64,000 nucleotides of DNA from Trichaptum fuscoviolaceum (lineage: Eukaryota; Basidiomycota; Agaricomycetes; Hymenochaetales; Trichaptaceae), in NCBI GenBank assembly GCA_910574455.1, contig CAJSYZ010000003.1, positions 4,091,250 through 4,155,249 on the forward strand, given 5' to 3'. The position numbers and the translations under genes are program-made. Shown here piece after piece: positions 59,983 to 64,000 of this stretch (position 1 is its first letter; each line of letters opens with the position of its first letter). The notes beneath the pieces were generated by a model that was not told where the DNA came from, ran no database searches, and saw only the letters and a list, made by a program, of their open reading frames with translations.

Positions 59983-60779
59983 TCAAAATCGATATTGTGT
60001 GCTGTGTTGATTTCCTTGGTTCGTGGAGAGCATGGGCCTAGCTTCATTCCAAGAAACGGCCGGCGGTCGGACGGCCTTTGGTAGAGCAATGACTGCCCGC
60101 TGAGACACAGAGTACCCCGGCGGTCCTTCTGCACGCGTGACTCTGTACGGACGCGGAGCCGGGTTGGGACGTGTTTGAGCAAATGTGTTTGACGCATTGC
60201 GCATAAACTGGGCGTACGGGTTACCGGGACTGCCGGCTAACGGAGTGGGTCGCGGGCGGACATGCACGGTAGGCAGTGAGCCAAGACGCGGCTTAAACGG
60301 CAGTGATGGCAGAGTGTATGTCGTCGGCGACATACCAGGGGAAGGGGTGAGTTTTTCCGGGGAACAGAGCGATGAATCTGAGTCGTTGCCCAAATTGTAT
60401 TTGTACTTCAAGTCAGAATTCAGCGCTTGGATCTTGCGCCTCCTTTCACATGGACAACCGCGTCCGCAGGGTATACCAGACATGTAGCACAAGTGGGCAT
60501 TCGCCTGCGCAGTAAGCCGTTTACCGACTTCGAAGTCGGCTGAGTCGACCTTGAAGAGACCTCGAAAACATGTAGCAATGACAGCGAGGAGGACAAGGAG
60601 CGTGAAGAAGCAGAATATGGACGCGATGGTGAGGATGACTGAGAAAAGGAGTAAAATGTAAGAACGTTAGCCACTTTAAAGAAGAGATAACAAAAAGATG
60701 TTAACGCGCCGACTGTCTTATCACCCATGACAGCGTGAGCTTTGTCATACACAGTTTGGACCGAGGAAAAGAATGTCAT
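59983..60779 (-). CDS. Single-pass membrane protein with proline-rich tail, unknown
   Basis: Two exons (60779-60725, 60638-59983) give 236 residues. A short N-terminus (MTFFSSVQTVYDKAHAVM) joins one strong membrane helix (ILTIASIFCFFTLLVLLAVI). A short Cys-containing part (CYMSGIPCGRGCPCERRRK) follows that could be palmitoylated or bind metal. The remaining 150 residues are Pro/Ser/Arg-rich and probably disordered. The donor GTGATA at 60724 was chosen because it is the site that keeps the membrane helix in frame; the more obvious GTTAAC downstream does not. I do not recognise the family. Plasma-membrane or vacuolar location is possible. Confidence 0.55.
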
Positions 60780-61253
60780 AGTTGGCTGAACTAGTGGAGG
60801 AATAGAGTATCTGTTAGTGTAGTGTCCGTGATGTTCTGGAGGTAGCCAGTTCTTGTATAGGAGTAGCAAGTGTAGACAATAGATAGCGTCGAAAGGAGCT
60901 AAAGAGTATGGGTTGCATGCACCTGGCTATTTATTGCTTCATGCCAGCCCAAGACAGAACACTAGGCGTTGCAATCTATACTGGAGGTGGCTGGACACCT
61001 GGCCTACATGGTATGCATTGCAATCCAGACCAGGTGTATAATGCGGTTAAGAGAACTTGTCAAGGAAGTTGATCGGTCCACAACATATCGGTTCCCCAGA
61101 CTGAAGTTCAACGTAGCCCAAACATGCCCCGATATTTCGTAAGATTGATTCCAACTCTTCGAAGACAGGATATATAAGAGTTGAGTATTGCTTGATATAA
61201 TACAGGTTGAAGGAGCACAAATACATTCCCTTTCAAAGTATGGGTACATGGAC
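60780..61253. other. Intergenic region
   Basis: These 474 bp lie between the 3' end of GNAT paralogue 1 and the start of the membrane-protein gene. They resemble, weakly, the sequence downstream of paralogue 2 (shared CCAGACCAG near 61025 and 63075), which suggests the duplication included the 3' flank. Nothing else was seen. Confidence 0.4.
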
Positions 61254-62344
61254 TTATAATGATATCTTGGGTTCTAAAGGTCGCACCATCTACAAACGTT
61301 CATTAGCATATTGCAAACCATACGGAAATATTGAACTCTCACTAATAAAATAGGTAACGGAGGTGCATTCCACGTCGGGTTTCCCTCCCCGATCATCGCC
61401 TTCCCTATCTCGACAAATCCATGCGAGTTGTAGAATTCGGTGTTTATAGGGTTGCTCGATAGCAGATAGGTGGCACGACCCTCTTCATCAGCCAAGCTGG
61501 TGATGTAGTCAACCAGCGCGCCCCCATATCCCCGCCGTTGAAAATCTGGATCCGTGGCTAGAGAATCAACGGTGCGCATCTCCTTTGCTGCATCTCCCAG
61601 GAGCTCTGTAACAACAGCCTCCAGCTTGGTCTTCACCTCCGCGGCTCGCTGTCAGACACAGGATTTAATCAACAATCATGAAAGAATGGTTTGTATGTAA
61701 AAGCAACAAACCTTCCGCTGTTCTTTCGATTCTGAAGCACGTTGGATAAGACCCATGATACCGCCAAGCAAGGTAGAAAGAAAGCGATCGGTCTTGCTGG
61801 GATTGTCAATCGTCTTCGGAGGGAGACTGTAGAGCAGGTTTGTAAGTGACTTTGGTACTTGCGAGTATACGCCAATGTATTATTACACTCACGCGACTAC
61901 GACAGAATGTCCTTTATCGACGGTGAAGCCTGTGCGTCTGCGAATCCATAGGTGGGGAGCTAACGTGAACTGCAGTTTTTGTGCGCGTTTGTAGCGCTTC
62001 GGGTTCCGTACGTCCTGCGAAGAGGTCTGGTTAGTTACATCCCGTAATAGTGCGGTCGTAGAACGCACAGGAGCATCGCGGAGGTACGAGAACAAGGGGT
62101 CGTCCTTAGCTGCTCGTTCCAACGTATTTGCAGTCGCTTTCACATCCGCTACATAATGGATTTAACGACCAAAGTCTGAAAGACGTCCGGCAAAGGTCAT
62201 ACCTGACTTGAGGGGCTTCACCTTTACTTTTCCGTTCAGCAACAATTCCGACTCTGCGTACATATCTGCCCAGAAATGATTGAGAGCAACCTTCTCGTCA
62301 AGGTAATCCGAGACGAGCGACATTGTTTCACGAGACTGAGCCAT
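61254..62344 (-). CDS. GNAT-family N-acetyltransferase, paralogue 1
   Basis: Five exons (62344-62203, 62148-61893, 61826-61712, 61648-61343, 61289-61254) give 284 residues. The acetyl-CoA-binding motif A is visible in exon 4 as DPDFQRRGYGGALVDYITSL, preceded by VDSLATDP and followed by ATYLLSSNPINTEFYNSHGF then VEIGKAMIGEGNPTW, the typical GNAT beta-bulge and C-terminal strand. The N-terminal half is helical. The start at 62344 (MAQSRETMSLVSDYLDEK) was chosen because a TATAAA on this strand lies 99 bp upstream; the ATG at 62323 is also possible. The substrate is unknown. Small stand-alone GNATs of this layout are common in Agaricomycetes. The tandem copy downstream shares the intron positions. 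Confidence 0.85.
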
Positions 62345-62442
62345 TGCTACGGATAGGAGTTCAGCCTTGTAGTGACTTCGCGTGACCGAGCGAAGACAAG
62401 ATGGCGGGATGAAGGAGGATATGCATTGGCGGTGATCATTCA

Positions 62443-62448
62443 TTTATA
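62443..62448 (-). promoter_or_regulatory. TATA box of GNAT paralogue 1
   Basis: TATAAA on the minus strand lies 99 bp before the chosen ATG. Because it overlaps the upstream in-frame ATG at 62443, it argues against that codon being the start. Confidence 0.5.
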
Positions 62449-63297
62449 AAGGTGTGATGGAGCTGCGCAGAGATTGGCATGAGAAGCATCATCTGTTTCC
62501 GTTTCTACCCATGTGGTCGTCCTCGTCGTGTTTTGCTGCGGCTGCGGACACCGATCATCATCTTCAAGTTCCCACACCTCTTCGAAATGACTCAGATAAC
62601 ATTACATCTTTGTATGCAGTAAAATTGAAACAAGGGAAATGCTCATTTGCTGGTCAACAACAGTACTTGCTTGACTATTTGTTGTCCTCCTGCGATACGA
62701 AAAAATAAATGTTATTACAGCTCTTCCGCCGCGTACTAGTCAGGTCCTTAAATCTCCGAATCTCTAAGAAAAAGAGACCTTCGATCACCAATAACAGATT
62801 AAGTCTTGCCATACAGAAAATTTCATTGCGTGATTTGTAGAGTCTGGAGTAGTAGTCAGTCCAACGTAGCACATTGACTCAGGCCGGCTTCAAGTTTATC
62901 TGCTGTGGCACTCGAGGACGCCGAAGTAAGTAGTAAGCTGTTAGATATTAGAATGAAGACCACCAGTCCATATCGACAGACAAGCAAAACAGCTTTAGGA
63001 TGTAAGGTGTCGCAATAGAGACTGGAGATAGCCGGTTTCTCAGAGACTTAGGTCCGAGGAAGTGTATTGTTATCCAGACCAGATATGCTTAGGCCAGGGC
63101 CGCCAGGCGATGGAGAGCGCAGTCTGTCCGATAATTGAAGTCGCTTAGTGGATCTAACGTCCGGCGTAAAACTTGAAGTTGATATATCTTGAATGTGAAA
63201 GCCACCAGTAGTGTAGAGACACACGGAGGTGAAGATAGGGTAAAACCATGGCTGGGTGAACACAAACATATTCCACTAAAAGTAGGGATACGATTAC
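62449..63297. other. Intergenic region between GNAT paralogues
   Basis: About 850 bp. It carries the promoter of paralogue 1 and the 3' region of paralogue 2. No gene was supported. Confidence 0.4.
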
Positions 63298-64000
63298 TTA
63301 TATTGATATCCTGCGTTCAAAAGGTCGCAGCATCTACGAATGACTGTGAGTATGTTATAAGCTGAAGAAGAAATATAGAAAACACTTACCAATAGGACAG
63401 GTAGCGGAGGTCCCTTCCACGTCGGGTTTCCCTCGCCGATAAACACCTTCCCAATCTCGACAAATCCATGAAAGTTATAGAAGCCGGTGTTTATGGGGTT
63501 ACTCGACAATAAGTAGGTGGAACGGCCCTCTGCATCTGCTAATCCGGTGATATAGTCTACGAGCGCACCACCGTATCCCCTTCCCTGGAAATCTGGATCT
63601 GTGCCGAGCGAGTCAACATTGCGCATATCCTTCGCAGTGTCTCCTAGAAGCTCTGCGACAATGCCTTCCACCTTTGTCTTTATCTCTTCCATTCGCTACA
63701 TGGAATTACATAGAATTAGCATCTATGTAACGTACGGGAATAAATGTGCAACTGTACCTTTCGCTGCTCTTTCGTTTCTGATACATGGCGAATGAGTCCA
63801 ACGACGCCGCTAATCAGAGTGTCAAGATAGCGGTCGATCTTGCTGGGTTTGTCGACCGCCTTGGGAGGAGCGCTAGGAGACAAAACGGAGAACGATGAAG
63901 ATGGCTTATTACAGCGTTATATCGAGATGCATGCACTTACACGCATACGACGGCATGCCCATGATCAACAGCAAACGCCATGTGTTTGTGAATCCATGAA
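63298..64000 (-). CDS. GNAT-family N-acetyltransferase, paralogue 2 (5' end outside window)
   Basis: The visible exons are 64000-63941 (partial), 63872-63758, 63695-63390 and 63333-63298. The 115-, 306- and 36-bp exons have exactly the same lengths as in paralogue 1 and the same phases. The motif A reads DPDFQGRGYGGALVDYITGL, and GRSTYLLSSNPINTGFYNFH then GFVEIGKVFIGEGNPTW follow. The last exon encodes MLRPFERRISI, against MVRPLEPKISL in paralogue 1. The arrangement shows a tandem duplication. The 5' half is cut by the window edge. Confidence 0.85.

Noticed and set aside
60697..60724. GTTAAC donor for the membrane-protein intron
   Set aside because: It puts the second exon in a frame that destroys the membrane helix and reaches a stop. 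GTGATA at 60724 fits.

Overview
The window comes from a filamentous fungus, most likely a basidiomycete of the Agaricomycetes. About a hundred introns of roughly 45-65 bp split almost every gene, genes are close-packed on both strands, and the mobile-element content (KDZ-type transposase, fold-back MITEs) is typical of that class. No genus can be named from the sequence. Gene models were built by hand from splice signals, reading frame and family motifs. Lengths given below assume those junctions.

The left part (1-38.6 kb) is conserved housekeeping sequence. In order it holds: the 3' part of a KHA1-like K+/H+ antiporter (+); HIS6 (-); a TB2/DP1/HVA22 (REEP-type) membrane protein with a very long tail (+); a mitochondrial hydroxyacid-oxoacid transhydrogenase (-); a membrane-anchored aspartic protease (+); a PPR-like protein (-); the TORC2 subunit Sin1/Avo1 (-); a small secreted protein (+); OST1/ribophorin I (-); mitochondrial ribosomal protein uL22m (-); YOS1 (+); a GILT-family protein (-); MIX23 (-); a C2H2 zinc-finger regulator (-); a Spd1/Dif1-type ribonucleotide reductase regulator (-); an Mpv17/PMP22 protein (-); and ribosomal protein L35 (+). 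Five introns here appear to be GC-AG rather than GT-AG.

The right part (about 41.5-58.5 kb) is a repeat-rich island. Clusters of a palindromic GGATNATCC motif lie at both of its ends. Between them are a 150-bp Tourist-like MITE, two short tandem-repeat tracts, a tail-anchored protein gene, a nearly complete KDZ transposase gene with one in-frame TGA, and two large unrecognised genes, one on each side of a shared 0.86-kb gap. I read this as one large KDZ element, or the remains of one. The tail-anchored gene carries a 590-bp hAT-like MITE with a perfect 8-bp target-site duplication. The MITE has a GT near its 5' end and a TTTAG near its 3' end, placed so that splicing it out leaves an open reading frame. 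This makes it a candidate intron-making transposon.

The far right (60-64 kb) returns to ordinary genes: a single-pass membrane protein and two tandem GNAT acetyltransferase paralogues, the second cut by the window edge. Several stretches (23.3-25.2, 25.9-27.5, 29.6-33.3, 34.0-36.4, 38.6-41.5 and 57.9-60.0 kb) have no gene that I could support.
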